A stretch of DNA of 44,666 bases, from assembly GCA_023416515.1 (NCBI GenBank), contig JAEZHP010000107.1:1-44666 (forward strand), read 5' to 3'. The translations under genes were made by a program, and so were the position numbers. This stretch comes from Pseudomonadota bacterium. Its GTDB lineage: Bacteria > Pseudomonadota > Alphaproteobacteria > Sphingomonadales > Sphingomonadaceae. The first letter of the stretch is position 1. Each line of letters begins with the position of its first letter. Under the pieces are notes generated by a model. The model had not been told where the DNA came from, ran no database searches, and saw only the letters and a list, made by a program, of their open reading frames with translations. This document shows, in pieces, positions 1 through 7,460 of this stretch.

Positions 1-1
1 A

Positions 2-109
2 TTCAAGGGACCTCCAGAGGCGGTAGTTGACGACAAGGCTGCCTTGCGGTTGTTGGAAGTCCCCATGGGGCAGCGGGGAGCGATATATGAGCGCTGTTTT
101 TGCATGTAA
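2..109 (+). CDS. 3' end of an unidentified gene (partial, doubtful)
   Basis: Frame 2 is open from the left edge to a TAA at 107-109 and gives a 35-residue tail with plausible composition (begins FKGPPEAVVDD, ends ERCFCM). The start lies outside the window. I recognise no family. A 33-base gap follows before the dehydratase start at 143. It could equally be a chance open frame, since 35 codons is short for GC-rich DNA. Confidence 0.3.
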   Translation, partial: FKGPPEAVVDDKAALRLLEVPMGQRGAIYERCFCM

Positions 110-142
110 AGAGCCGAGATTTCTTCAAGCCTTTAGAATAGG

Positions 143-1135
143 ATGATCGAGATTAGCCCTATAGAGAGACGGCCGACGCCAGACGGTGTTCTGCGTGCGG
201 CGAAGCGTGTGGCCGGCCATGTCACCCAGACCCCGATTCTCCCGTTCGAATGGCAGGGGAAGCGGCTGTGGGTGAAGGCCGAATGCCTCCAGGAAAGCGG
301 AAGCTTCAAGCTGCGCGGCGCGATGAATCGCCTGCTCCGGATGAGTGAGGAGGAGCGCAGGCGCGGAGTGGTTGCATTCTCTTCTGGCAACCATGCGCAG
401 GGCATCGCGATCGCCGCACAGCGCCTCGACATGGCCGCTACCATCGTCATGCCCGCCGACGCGCCCGCTGTGAAACGGGCTGCTACGGAAGCCGCCGGCG
501 CAAAAATTGTCGAATATGATCGACACACGGAGAGCCGCGAGGCAATCGGCGCGCGACTCGCGGAAGAATATGGTGCGATACTCGTGCCGAGCTTCGATGA
601 CGTCGACATCATCGAGGGCCAGGGCAGCGCAGGTATCGAGATTGGCGAGCAGATGCGTGCACTGGCAGGCGGCCCGCCGGAAATGGTGCTCGTCTGTTGC
701 GGCGGGGGCGGCCTGTCCGCAGGCGTGGCGCTGGCGCTTCCCGACGCCGAAATCGTCACTGTCGAGCCGGACGGGTGGGACGACATGGCCCGATCCATCG
801 ACGCCGGGATGCCAGTGCCCGTCGGTCCCAACCCGCCTCGCACCTTATGCGATGCGCTCCAAACCCCCTTGGTCTCCGACTTGACGCTCAATACGCTGCG
901 GGCGGCTGGGGCACGGGGCATCAGCGTTACCGAGGAGGAGATCGAACGCGCGATGCTGTTCGCGCACCGAAATTTGCGCCTCGTCGTCGAGCCAGGGGGC
1001 GCAGTCGCCCTTGCGGCTGTTCTTGCGGGGAAAGCTGGAAAGCTGCCTGAGCGCTGCGTGGTCCTTGTCTCTGGCGGCAATGTCGATCCTGCGCTTTACG
1101 CGCAGATACTGGCGCGGCAGGCGGCGATCGCATAA
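143..1135 (+). CDS. PLP-dependent threonine/serine dehydratase
   Basis: A 330-residue fold-type II PLP enzyme that should deaminate threonine or serine to the 2-oxo acid plus ammonia in the cytoplasm. The PLP lysine lies in SGSFKLRGA (Lys56), the substrate loop is SSGNHAQG (about 80-87), and the phosphate-binding glycine loop is CCGGGG (about 185-190). It has no C-terminal ACT domain, so it resembles the short catabolic dehydratase/serine racemase group rather than long biosynthetic IlvA. Full length for that group. The ATG at 143 has only a weak upstream ribosome site. A small membrane protein follows 9 bases later, suggesting cotranscription. Substrate choice (threonine, serine or hydroxyaspartate) cannot be decided from sequence alone. 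Confidence 0.88.
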   Translation: MIEISPIERRPTPDGVLRAAKRVAGHVTQTPILPFEWQGKRLWVKAECLQESGSFKLRGAMNRLLRMSEEERRRGVVAFSSGNHAQGIAIAAQRLDMAATIVMPADAPAVKRAATEAAGAKIVEYDRHTESREAIGARLAEEYGAILVPSFDDVDIIEGQGSAGIEIGEQMRALAGGPPEMVLVCCGGGGLSAGVALALPDAEIVTVEPDGWDDMARSIDAGMPVPVGPNPPRTLCDALQTPLVSDLTLNTLRAAGARGISVTEEEIERAMLFAHRNLRLVVEPGGAVALAAVLAGKAGKLPERCVVLVSGGNVDPALYAQILARQAAIA

Positions 1136-1144
1136 TCGGGCCTG

Positions 1145-1330
1145 ATGCAGACACTCGGCCCGATCCTTCTTTCCATAACCATGCTCGCCGCCTTCGCCCT
1201 CGGCGCGGGCGGGATGTGGCTCATCGCTCGTCGACGGAACATCAAGCAAGGCGTGCTGATGCTGATCATGGCGCTGGTGCTGCTCGGCAACGTTCTCATC
1301 TGGGCGATGCCGGCACCATCAGGCGTCTGA
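1145..1330 (+). CDS. small two-helix membrane protein
   Basis: A 61-residue protein with two hydrophobic segments (about 4-26 and 36-55) separated by a basic turn RRRNIKQG, so both ends probably face the same side of the inner membrane. It starts 9 bases after the dehydratase stop and is probably in the same transcript. No family name is recognised. Codon use and a clean terminator directly after it support a real gene. Confidence 0.65.
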   Translation: MQTLGPILLSITMLAAFALGAGGMWLIARRRNIKQGVLMLIMALVLLGNVLIWAMPAPSGV

Positions 1331-1353
1331 GCCCCCTCCGTTACAGAGGGGGC
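1331..1353. terminator. bidirectional terminator hairpin
   Basis: GCCCCCTC (1331-1338) and GAGGGGGC (1346-1353) form a perfect 8-bp stem with a 7-base loop. It sits between the convergent stops of the small membrane protein (1330) and the alpha/beta hydrolase (1360). No long T tract is present. Confidence 0.6.
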
Positions 1354-1359
1354 ACGGGC

Positions 1360-2016
1360 TCATTTGATCGGGCAGCTCGGATCGAGACGGAAGTCGAGAT
1401 AATCATCCACCGACTTCATCAGCTGCGGCATCTCGTTGACGAAGAAGTGGTTCGCGCCCGGGATTGTCTTGTACTCGATCGTGATCCCGCGCTGGGTGCG
1501 AAGCTTGTCGACCAGCTTCACCACCGCGGGCGGAGTGACGACCTCGTCGGCCTCGCCCTGGATGATGATTCCGCTCGCCGGGCACGGCGCCAGGAAGCTG
1601 AAATCATACATGTTGGCGGGCGGGGCGATCGAGATGAAGCCGCGCGCCTCGGGCCGGCGCATCAGAAGCTGCATTCCGATCCAGGCGCCGAAGCTGAAGC
1701 CCGCGACCCAGGTCTGCTCCGCTTCGGGATGGACCTGCTGGATCCAGTCGAGCGCGCTCGCCGCGTCGGACAGCTCGCCGATGCCGTTGTCGAAAATGCC
1801 CTGGCTCCGGCCGACTCCGCGGAAGTTGAAGCGAAGGGTCGCGAAACCGCGCTTCACGAAGTCCTTGTAGAGGGCCAGCGTGATCGGGTGATTCATCGTT
1901 CCCCCGCCCTGCGGATGCGGGTGGAGGATGATCGCGACCGGAGCGCGCGGACGCGGACCAGGCTGGAAACGACCTTCGAGGCGGCCTTCGGGACCGGGGA
2001 AAATGACTTCGGGCAT
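1360..2016 (-). CDS. alpha/beta hydrolase
   Basis: A 218-residue alpha/beta hydrolase. The nucleophile serine lies in GFSFGAWIG, the acid is probably the Asp in GEADEVV, and the histidine lies in GANHFF near the C terminus. The oxyanion segment is HPHPQGGG near residues 32-39. The substrate is unknown; the fold covers esterases and acyl hydrolases. I start at the ATG at 2016 (MPEVIFPG), where the conserved fold begins. The frame stays open upstream to 2130 and AGGAGG occurs on this strand near 2064-2070, so a longer product from a rare start cannot be excluded. It is divergent from the cysteine desulfurase operon, with an 18-bp palindrome between them. Confidence 0.8.
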   Translation of the reverse strand: MPEVIFPGPEGRLEGRFQPGPRPRAPVAIILHPHPQGGGTMNHPITLALYKDFVKRGFATLRFNFRGVGRSQGIFDNGIGELSDAASALDWIQQVHPEAEQTWVAGFSFGAWIGMQLLMRRPEARGFISIAPPANMYDFSFLAPCPASGIIIQGEADEVVTPPAVVKLVDKLRTQRGITIEYKTIPGANHFFVNEMPQLMKSVDDYLDFRLDPSCPIK

Positions 2017-2076
2017 TGCACCTGCGTCGGAATAAGGTGAGACCGGCTGGGCCGGAATGAGCGCGCCTCCTATATG

Positions 2077-2094
2077 GGAATTTCGCGAAATTCC
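2077..2094. promoter_or_regulatory. perfect 18-bp palindrome, probable operator
   Basis: GGAATTTCGCGAAATTCC is an exact palindrome with no central spacer. It lies between the divergent hydrolase (start 2016) and desulfurase operon (start about 2114), just after a TATATG sequence at 2071-2076 that could be a -10 element for the operon. The place and symmetry fit binding of a dimeric regulator. I do not recognise the motif as a known IscR, Fur or LexA site. Confidence 0.5.
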
Positions 2095-2113
2095 ACAAAT
2101 CTGAGCTTTCGAC

Positions 2114-3196
2114 CTGTCCCAGCCCCGCATCTATCTCGATCACGCCGCGACGACGCCGATCCTCCCGGCGGCGAAAGCGGCCATGATCGACGCGATGGAC
2201 CGGTGGGCGAACCCGAGCTCGCCTCACGCCGAAGGGCGCGCCGCGCGGGCTGCGCTGGAGGGTGCGCGAGCGCGGATCAAGCGGGCTCTGGGGTGGGATG
2301 GCGAGCTGATCTTCACGTCCGGCGCAACGGAGGCGATCGCGATCGCCTTGAAGAATCGCGGCGCGCACGAGACCGCGGTCTCCGTCGTCGAGCATGACGC
2401 CGTGCTTCGCCATTCCGAGGGTCCCCCGCGCATTTCGGTGGGTCCTGACGGACTGCTCGACATGGATAGTCTGTGCGGCTTGCTCGACCCGCTCGAGCCG
2501 ACGCAATTCATCGCGGTTCAGTCCGCCAATAACGAGACCGGGGTTCTTCAGCCGCTCGACGAGGTCATCGCCACCAAGAACCAATCTTGGGTCGAGAAGA
2601 GGGTGGTCCTTCTCGCCGATTGCGCTCAGACGGCCGGAAAGCTGCCTTTACCGGATGCGGATCTGATTTCGGTCGCGAGCCACAAGCTGGGCGGGCCACC
2701 CGGCGTGGGCGCCCTTCTGGTGCGGAATTTCGGCCTGTTGCCGGCCTCCGGTGGCCAGGAGCGGGGTTATCGCGGCGGTACGGAAAACCTGCCCGCCATC
2801 ATCGCCTTCGCAGCCGCTCTGGAGGCTCGATCGCAATGGCTCGAAGGCTGTGCGGCTCTGCGCGAACGGCTCGAAGATCGCCTCCGCGCCGCGGGAGCGA
2901 TCATCGTCGCGGAGAATGCGCCGCGTATCCCGACGATCGGCGCCTATCGCATGCCTGGAGTCCCGTCGGAGGCGCAGCTCATCCATTTCGATCTTGCGCG
3001 AATCGCGGTCTCGGCGGGCAGTGCTTGCTCGTCGGGCTCGATGAAGGTCAGCCACGTACTCCGCGCCATGGGGTGGGGAGATGCCGACGCCCGCGAGGTG
3101 GTGCGAGTCAGCTTCGGGCCGCAAACGACTGCGCAGGAGGTCGACGCCTTCGCGGCGGCTTGGGAAAAGCTGGCGGACCGGAAGCGGGCCGCATGA
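2114..3196 (+). CDS. cysteine desulfurase, first paralog (likely CTG start)
   Basis: A class V PLP aminotransferase-fold enzyme that takes sulfur from cysteine as a persulfide, releasing alanine. Counting from the CTG at 2114 (360 residues): LDHAATTP at 8-15, the PLP-stacking His near 94, PLP Lys191 in SHKLGG, and the persulfide Cys305 in SAGSACSSG. Starting at the first ATG (2183) would cut off the conserved LDHAATTP segment. The frame is closed by TGA at 2102-2104, and the only usual alternative start between is CTG 2114, so translation probably begins there. No good ribosome site is visible. The stop overlaps the next desulfurase start by ATGA. The two paralogs are clearly different in sequence. 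Confidence 0.85.
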   Translation: MSQPRIYLDHAATTPILPAAKAAMIDAMDRWANPSSPHAEGRAARAALEGARARIKRALGWDGELIFTSGATEAIAIALKNRGAHETAVSVVEHDAVLRHSEGPPRISVGPDGLLDMDSLCGLLDPLEPTQFIAVQSANNETGVLQPLDEVIATKNQSWVEKRVVLLADCAQTAGKLPLPDADLISVASHKLGGPPGVGALLVRNFGLLPASGGQERGYRGGTENLPAIIAFAAALEARSQWLEGCAALRERLEDRLRAAGAIIVAENAPRIPTIGAYRMPGVPSEAQLIHFDLARIAVSAGSACSSGSMKVSHVLRAMGWGDADAREVVRVSFGPQTTAQEVDAFAAAWEKLADRKRAA

Positions 3197-4320
3197 CTGC
3201 GATCTATCTGGACTATCAGGCGACGACTCCGCTCGCGCCCGAGGCGGCCGAGGCCATGCGGCCGTGGCTCGACGACAAGTTCGCCAACCCGCACAGCTCG
3301 CACCGGATGGGGCGGGAGGCCGCCGCCGCGGTCGAGGTGGCTCGGGGCCAAGTTCTTGCAGCCCTCGCGCCGGAAGCGAATGGGAGGCTCTATTTCACCT
3401 CCGGGGCGACGGAGGCGATCAATTGGGCCTTGAAGGGGGCGGTATCGCGCATGCCCGAGAGCCGGCGGCGCGTCGTCACGCTCGCCACCGAGCATGCGGC
3501 GGTGCTCGATACGTTGGAATGGCTCGGTCGAATGGACGTCGAGGTCGACGTGCTCCCGGTGGGCCCCGACGGGCTCGTGGATCTCGATATCGCGGCCAGC
3601 CGGATCGACGATCGCACCGGTCTCGTCGCTGCCATGCTCGTCAATAATGAGATCGGCGTGGTCCAGCCGGTGGCCCGGCTTGCCGAGCTTGCCCGCGATC
3701 GCGGGGCGTTGTTCCTGTGCGATGCAGTTCAGGGGCTCGGGCGAGTGCCGCTCCCGCTCGATGCCTGCGATCTGGTCGCGGTGTCGGCGCACAAGGTTCA
3801 TGGGCCCAAGGGGGTCGGCGCCCTGTGGGTTCGGGACGGAGTCGCGCTCGATCCCCTGCTTCACGGCGGCGGGCAGGAGGGCGGCATCCGCTCGGGCACC
3901 TTGTCGCCAGCGCTCTGTGCCGGTTTCGGTGCGGCGGCGAAGCTGCTCGTCGAGCGGGCGAAGGAGGACCATGCTCATGTCGCGAGGCTGGCGGAGCTCG
4001 CGCGAGCACGAATGCAGGGCTGGATCCTCAACGGCTCGCCGGTCGAGCGCTATTCCGGCAACCTCAACCTGCGCCGCCCTGGCGTCGACGCAGCGCGGCT
4101 GATCGCCGACGTTCGCGAGGTCGCCTTCTCCGCCGGTTCGGCCTGCGCGAGCGGATCGGGCCGGACCAGCCATGTCCTTCGCGCCCTCGGCCTCGACGAT
4201 GGCCAGGCCCGCTCCAGCATCCGCCTCGGCTTCGGCCGCTACACCACGGAAGACGAATTGATCACCGCACTCGACCTCATCGACTCCGCGTCCGAGCGGC
4301 AGTTGAGCCTCGCCGCGTGA
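3193..4320 (+). CDS. cysteine desulfurase, second paralog (IscS/NifS-like)
   Basis: A 375-residue class V aminotransferase-fold desulfurase. Motifs: YLDYQATTP (5-13), TEHAAVLDT with His101, NNEIGVVQP (151-159), PLP Lys201 in SAHKVHGPKG, and persulfide Cys318 in SAGSACASG. All catalytic residues are present, so it should be active. YLDYQATTP is closer to IscS/NifS than the LDHAATTP of its neighbour. The ATG overlaps the upstream stop (ATGA), indicating translational coupling. A [2Fe-2S] ferredoxin follows 10 bases later, which fits a role in iron-sulfur or other thio-cofactor supply. No scaffold gene (IscU or SufBCD) is in the window. Confidence 0.9.
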   Translation: MTAIYLDYQATTPLAPEAAEAMRPWLDDKFANPHSSHRMGREAAAAVEVARGQVLAALAPEANGRLYFTSGATEAINWALKGAVSRMPESRRRVVTLATEHAAVLDTLEWLGRMDVEVDVLPVGPDGLVDLDIAASRIDDRTGLVAAMLVNNEIGVVQPVARLAELARDRGALFLCDAVQGLGRVPLPLDACDLVAVSAHKVHGPKGVGALWVRDGVALDPLLHGGGQEGGIRSGTLSPALCAGFGAAAKLLVERAKEDHAHVARLAELARARMQGWILNGSPVERYSGNLNLRRPGVDAARLIADVREVAFSAGSACASGSGRTSHVLRALGLDDGQARSSIRLGFGRYTTEDELITALDLIDSASERQLSLAA

Positions 4321-4330
4321 CGCCGACGCC

Positions 4331-4666
4331 ATGACACGGGTCCGTTTCATCTCCGCCGACGGCCGCGAGGAGCGCGAGGTCGAGGCGCCGGTCGGCGAGC
4401 GCCTGCTCGACGTCGCCCAGGCGGTCGGCGAGCCGCTCGAAGGGACGTGCGAGGGGCAGATGGCCTGCTCCACCTGCCACGTCATCGTCGCGGCGGAGGA
4501 TTTCGACCGGCTTCCCCCCGCAAGCGAGGAAGAGGACGATTTGCTCGACCTCGCCGCCCACGTCACCCGCACCTCCCGGCTCGCCTGCCAGATCATCCTC
4601 ACCGAGGATCTCGACGGCCTCACCGTGCGGATCCCGAGGGGCGCCCACGACATGCAGGGGAAATGA
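4331..4666 (+). CDS. [2Fe-2S] ferredoxin, adrenodoxin type
   Basis: A 111-residue acidic electron carrier. The cluster ligands are Cys40, Cys46, Cys49 and Cys86, spaced C-X5-C-X2-C...C, as in the adrenodoxin/ISC ferredoxin group rather than the plant type. Length is normal for the family. It lies in one operon after two cysteine desulfurases, so it may supply electrons for cluster assembly or for a cytochrome P450 or monooxygenase elsewhere. Its stop overlaps the next start (ATGA at 4663). Confidence 0.9.
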   Translation: MTRVRFISADGREEREVEAPVGERLLDVAQAVGEPLEGTCEGQMACSTCHVIVAAEDFDRLPPASEEEDDLLDLAAHVTRTSRLACQIILTEDLDGLTVRIPRGAHDMQGK

Positions 4667-5541
4667 CGATGTTGCGTGGATTGTTCGCCGCCGCACTGGC
4701 GCTGCTCGCAGCCTGCACATCGCCCACTCCCGCCGCTGAGCCCGCCCCGGCCCAAGCCGACCCGCGCTTCGCGGGCATCGAGCAGCGCACCGGAGGCCGG
4801 CTCGGCGTGGCGCTGATCGACGGGCGCGGGCGCACCGTCCTCGGCCATCGGACCGACGAGCGGTTCGCGATGTGCTCGACCTTCAAGTTCCAGCTTGCCG
4901 CGATGATGCTCAAGGGCGCGGAGGAAGGGCGCTGGCGGATGGACGACGTCCTTCCGCTGACCCAGGCCGACATGGTTCGAGGCCACGCGCCGGTTGCTGA
5001 GCGACTCCTTGCGAGCGGGCGAATCACGGTCGCGGAGGCGGCCGCGGCGAGCCAGATCGAGAGCGACAATGCGACAGCGAATTTGCTTCTTCGCCGGATC
5101 GGCGGACCGGCGGCCTTCACCGCCTGGATGCGCTCGACCGGCGATAACCTGACCCGCCTCGACCGCTTCGAGCTGGAGCTCAACGAGAACCGGCCCGGCG
5201 ATCCGCGCGATACGACCACGCCCACGGCCTATGGCGAGACGATGCGGCGCCTGATCTTCGGCGACATCCTTCAGCCCTCGAGCCGCGAGCAATTGCGCGC
5301 CTGGACGAGCGCCACGACCACGGGCCAGCGCCGGGTCCGCGGTGCGCTTCCGGAAGGATGGCCGGCCGGCGACAAGACGGGCACCTGCGGCACCGCGTTC
5401 AACGACATCGCCTGGTTCCGGACTCCGAACGGCGCCGAGTGGGTCCTGGCGGTGTTCCTCGACCGCCCGACCGTTGCCGCGGCGCAGGCCGAGGCCGCTC
5501 TCGCCGAGGTCACCGCGATCGCCTTGGAGCGCACCCGATAA
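4663..5541 (+). CDS. class A beta-lactamase, predicted lipoprotein
   Basis: A 292-residue active-site serine beta-lactamase that should hydrolyse beta-lactams in the periplasm. Motifs: CSTFK (nucleophile Ser72, Lys75), SDN (134-136), the omega-loop ELELNE with the general-base Glu170 (Ambler 166) and Asn174, and KTGTCG (238-243). Cysteines stand just before the nucleophile (Cys71) and in KTGTCG (Cys242), equal to Ambler 69 and 238, whose disulfide is typical of class A carbapenemases. The N terminus is a lipoprotein signal with lipobox LAAC (Cys18). The start overlaps the ferredoxin stop (ATGA); a second ATG at 4669 is possible. Spectrum cannot be read from motifs. Confidence 0.88.
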   Translation: MTMLRGLFAAALALLAACTSPTPAAEPAPAQADPRFAGIEQRTGGRLGVALIDGRGRTVLGHRTDERFAMCSTFKFQLAAMMLKGAEEGRWRMDDVLPLTQADMVRGHAPVAERLLASGRITVAEAAAASQIESDNATANLLLRRIGGPAAFTAWMRSTGDNLTRLDRFELELNENRPGDPRDTTTPTAYGETMRRLIFGDILQPSSREQLRAWTSATTTGQRRVRGALPEGWPAGDKTGTCGTAFNDIAWFRTPNGAEWVLAVFLDRPTVAAAQAEAALAEVTAIALERTR

Positions 5542-5599
5542 GAACTGACCGCGGCGCGGCTTTACCCTTTGTTTCGTCGGCCTCCGCTAAGGCGGGCCG

Positions 5600-6544
5600 A
5601 TGGCGACGCGCGTGCTCATCACGGTCGACACCGAATTGGTGTGGCGACACCATGAAGCCGGCTTGTCGTGGCAGGACAATTTCGCGCGCTCGTACGAGGC
5701 GGCGGGCGTAGGCGTTCCCTACCAGCTCCGACTTCTCGCCGAACATGGCCTGAAGGCCTGCTTCTTTGTCGATCCGATGCCGGGGCTAGTCCACGGCCTG
5801 GAGCCGGTGCGCCGGATGGTCGATCCGATCCTCGAGGCGGGGCAGGAGGTTCAGCTCCATCTTCACCCATTCTGGGCGCTCACCGGCGAGGCCTTTAGCG
5901 AGCTCAACGAATATGACGCGGCCGAGCAGCAGGCTCTGATCGCTCAGGCCCGCGACTTGCTCGTCGCCGCGGGCGCACCCGAGCCGATCGCCTTCCGCGC
6001 CGGAAGCTATGCCGCGAATGGCGACACGCTGCGCGCGCTGGCCGGGCTCGGGCTTCGCTACGACGCCAGCCACAATGGCTGCGAGCATCCCCACCTGAGC
6101 CAGGTGCCACTCGCCCCCGCACAGCTCGCTCCCACCGAAATCGAAGGCGTGGTCGAGGTCGCGGTCGGCCAGATCGAGCACCAGCCGGGACGCTTGCGCC
6201 ACCTCCAGCTATGCGCGGTTTCCTTCGCGGAGATGCGCGCCGCGCTCGACCATGCCGTCCGCGAGGATCATGCCGTCGCCGCCATCGTCACTCACAGCTT
6301 CGAGCTTGCCAGGCGCGACGGCCTTCACCGCAACGGCCTGGCGGTAAGCCGCTTCAAGCGCCTTTGCCGCTACCTCGCCGACAATCGCGAAACGATGCCG
6401 ACGGCGCATTTCACCGATCTTGGCGACATCCGAGTCGGCGGCGACGCGCGGCCGTTGCGAAGCCCGCGGCTCCTCACCTTCGGGCGGATGGCCGAACAGG
6501 CGTGGGGCAATGCGCGCTACGAGCGGATTCGCCGTGTCGGCTGA
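5600..6544 (+). CDS. polysaccharide deacetylase-like (NodB-fold) protein
   Basis: A 314-residue protein with NodB-like features: a metal-binding start VDTE (9-12), a histidine motif LHLHPFW (about 86-92), and FRAGSYAAN (about 131-139). There is no signal peptide, so it appears cytoplasmic, and the motifs are closer to the WalW/YadE-like branch than to secreted chitin deacetylases. The substrate is unknown. Its last codons overlap the start of a FemAB-like acyltransferase, so the pair is probably coupled and acts on one sugar or envelope pathway. The class is clear; the activity is inference. Confidence 0.75.
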   Translation: MATRVLITVDTELVWRHHEAGLSWQDNFARSYEAAGVGVPYQLRLLAEHGLKACFFVDPMPGLVHGLEPVRRMVDPILEAGQEVQLHLHPFWALTGEAFSELNEYDAAEQQALIAQARDLLVAAGAPEPIAFRAGSYAANGDTLRALAGLGLRYDASHNGCEHPHLSQVPLAPAQLAPTEIEGVVEVAVGQIEHQPGRLRHLQLCAVSFAEMRAALDHAVREDHAVAAIVTHSFELARRDGLHRNGLAVSRFKRLCRYLADNRETMPTAHFTDLGDIRVGGDARPLRSPRLLTFGRMAEQAWGNARYERIRRVG

Positions 6545-7445
6545 CCTGGCCGCAGCGACGGTCGCTCTTCCTTTCCAGGTCGGGGCGCGGACCATTGCCA
6601 GCGTGAAGCGGCGGCTGGTCCGGCTGTCGGTACCGCTCGAGCAGGCGCTTGCCGGCGAGCCTTTGGTCCTGCCGGGACTTCCCGCCAACGCAGACGGTTA
6701 TTTCATCCGGGCGCTGCCCGAGACGATGCGCGCCGAGCTCAAGGCGCCCGGGCTGCGCTGCTTCGTCCGCCAATCCTACCCGCGCCATTATGCGCGCCTC
6801 GACCAGGGCTTCGACGACTGGTTTGCGGGGCTGTCGGCCAACAGCCGCTCGACCCTGAAGCGCAAGCGCCGAAAGCTGCAGGATGTCTCAGGCGGGGTGC
6901 TCGACGTGCGGCAGTACAGCCGGCCGGGAGAGGTCGGCGAATTCTTCGCTCACGCCCGTGACGTCTCGGCCGAGACCTATCAGGAGCGGCTGCTCGACGC
7001 CGGGCTCCCGGCCGACTCGCTTCCGGGGATCCGGGCGCTTGCGGAGCGCGGCGAAATGCGCGGCTGGCTGCTGTTCCTCGACGAGCGGCCGATCGCCTAC
7101 CTCTACGCACCCGCGCAGGGGCGGACCTTGCTCTACGCCCATCTCGGCTATCGCGCGGAGTTCGGCCACCTGTCGCCTGGAAGCGTCCTCCAATTGGAGG
7201 CGATGCGGATGCTTCTTGAGGAGGGGGCCTTCAGCTATTTCGATTTCACCGAGGGGGACGGCCAGCACAAGCGGCAGTTCGCATCGGCATCGGTCCCGAG
7301 CCACGACCTGCTCCTGGTCCGCGACACTTTCGGCAATCGCGCCGCGCTCCGATCGCTCGCGTCGTTCGACGCCTCGGTGGCGCTCGCCAAGAGCGCGGCC
7401 CACCGGCTCGGCCTCGGCGGAGTGGTCCGCGCCGTCCGGCGCTGA
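6510..7445 (+). CDS. FemAB/BioF2-like GNAT acyltransferase
   Basis: A 311-residue protein of the FemAB-like GNAT group. It shows the basic segment SRSTLKRKRRKLQD after an aromatic-rich N-terminal region and the C-terminal YFDFTEGDGQHKRQFA, both common in BioF2-like acetyltransferases linked to exopolysaccharide or envelope sugars. I chose the ATG at 6510 (MRATSG), with GTGGGG just upstream; the frame is open back to 6420. It overlaps the deacetylase-like gene by 35 bases. A deacylase next to an acyltransferase suggests remodelling of acyl groups on an envelope glycan; the substrate is unknown. recO follows 15 bases after its stop. Confidence 0.72.
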   Translation: MRATSGFAVSADLAAATVALPFQVGARTIASVKRRLVRLSVPLEQALAGEPLVLPGLPANADGYFIRALPETMRAELKAPGLRCFVRQSYPRHYARLDQGFDDWFAGLSANSRSTLKRKRRKLQDVSGGVLDVRQYSRPGEVGEFFAHARDVSAETYQERLLDAGLPADSLPGIRALAERGEMRGWLLFLDERPIAYLYAPAQGRTLLYAHLGYRAEFGHLSPGSVLQLEAMRMLLEEGAFSYFDFTEGDGQHKRQFASASVPSHDLLLVRDTFGNRAALRSLASFDASVALAKSAAHRLGLGGVVRAVRR

Positions 7446-7460
7446 TACACACGCCGCGCC

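Noticed and set aside
2587..4320. 577-residue reading that would extend the second desulfurase upstream
   Set aside because: The first 200 residues are out of frame with the first desulfurase and without family sequence; the ATG at 3193 gives the normal length.
2944..5292. 782-codon open frame on the - strand across the desulfurase-ferredoxin genes
   Set aside because: It is a GC-frame shadow of well-supported + strand enzymes; the translation has no domain and is Arg/Ala/Gly biased.
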